DNA of 6,235 nucleotides. Origin: Acidobacteriota bacterium (GTDB lineage Bacteria > Acidobacteriota > Vicinamibacteria > Vicinamibacterales > UBA2999). Below the pieces are notes generated by a model that worked only from the letters and a program-made list of their open reading frames with translations, was not told the origin of the DNA and did not search any database. The DNA is taken from contig JABFRY010000276.1 in NCBI GenBank assembly GCA_013140955.1, positions 1 through 6,235 on the forward strand, written 5' to 3'. Shown one piece after another: positions 6,124-6,235 of this stretch; within the stretch, counting starts at the first letter, position 1, and each line of letters begins with the position of its first letter. A program made the position numbers and the translations under genes.

Positions 6124-6235
6124 ATGCTGCTGCGTCGCGTTCCACTGCTGGCGTTCCTGCTGATCGCACCGCTGGCGGCGCAGGCGCCCGGGCCTGCCGC
6201 GCCGACCACCGCGCCCACGACCACGCCCACCACGT
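6124..6235 (+). CDS. N-terminus of an exported protein of unknown function (cut by right edge)
   Basis: Only 37 codons are visible, open to the window end. Residues 1-21 form a signal peptide: two Arg at positions 4-5, a Leu/Ala/Phe hydrophobic core, and a likely cleavage site after AQA. No Cys follows, so it is not a lipoprotein by this start. The mature part begins with a Pro/Ala/Thr-rich run (APTTAPTTTPTT), typical of a flexible linker tethering a secreted or cell-surface domain. A strong Shine-Dalgarno supports the ATG. It is transcribed divergently from purE across a 113-base spacer, with no visible functional link. The function cannot be assigned. Confidence 0.7.
   Translation, partial: MLLRRVPLLAFLLIAPLAAQAPGPAAPTTAPTTTPTT

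Noticed and set aside
1..6235. CRISPR arrays, tRNA or rRNA genes, insertion sequences, phage genes
   Set aside because: No spaced direct repeats, no cloverleaf-like or ribosomal segments, no transposase motifs or terminal repeats were seen; nearly every base is explained by host-type genes.

Overview
The window looks like chromosomal DNA from a GC-rich Gram-negative bacterium. The envelope is inferred from a predicted outer-membrane beta-barrel protein ending in Phe and from three further N-termini that look like export signals or membrane anchors. GC-rich codon choice, GTG starts and the style of the barrel protein would suit Acidobacteriota (for example Vicinamibacteria), but this lineage call is inference and no marker gene is present. 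Almost all bases are coding, and no gene-free stretch exceeds about 140 bases.

Region 1 (1-4241, minus strand) is a compact four-gene cluster. In transcription order it holds an OmpR/PhoB-type response regulator (3561-4241), a porin-like outer-membrane beta-barrel protein (2440-3549), a short secreted PstS-like substrate-binding protein (1851-2438), and a membrane histidine kinase with a helical periplasmic sensor and a PAS domain (1848 down to 1, cut by the window edge). Gaps between genes are 1 to 11 bases. The likely job is an envelope sensing system: a ligand crosses the barrel, is bound by the periplasmic protein, and is reported to the kinase, which signals to the regulator and perhaps to a receiver domain of its own beyond the edge. 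No transport permease or ATPase is visible, so the binding protein looks like a sensor part rather than a transporter part. The ligand is unknown; an oxyanion such as phosphate is only a family-based guess.

Region 2 (4242-4379) is the spacer between purK and the regulator. It carries a TATAAT hexamer on the minus strand and an inverted repeat, and is the best candidate for the cluster's promoter and leader.

Region 3 (4380-6010, minus strand) is a purE-purK operon with a 4-base GTGA overlap. Together the two enzymes carry out the bicarbonate- and ATP-dependent two-step carboxylation of AIR to CAIR in de novo purine synthesis. Both are full length with their key motifs intact.

Region 4 (6011-6235) is a divergent intergenic stretch followed by the start of a plus-strand gene for an exported protein with a Thr/Pro/Ala-rich beginning, cut by the right edge.
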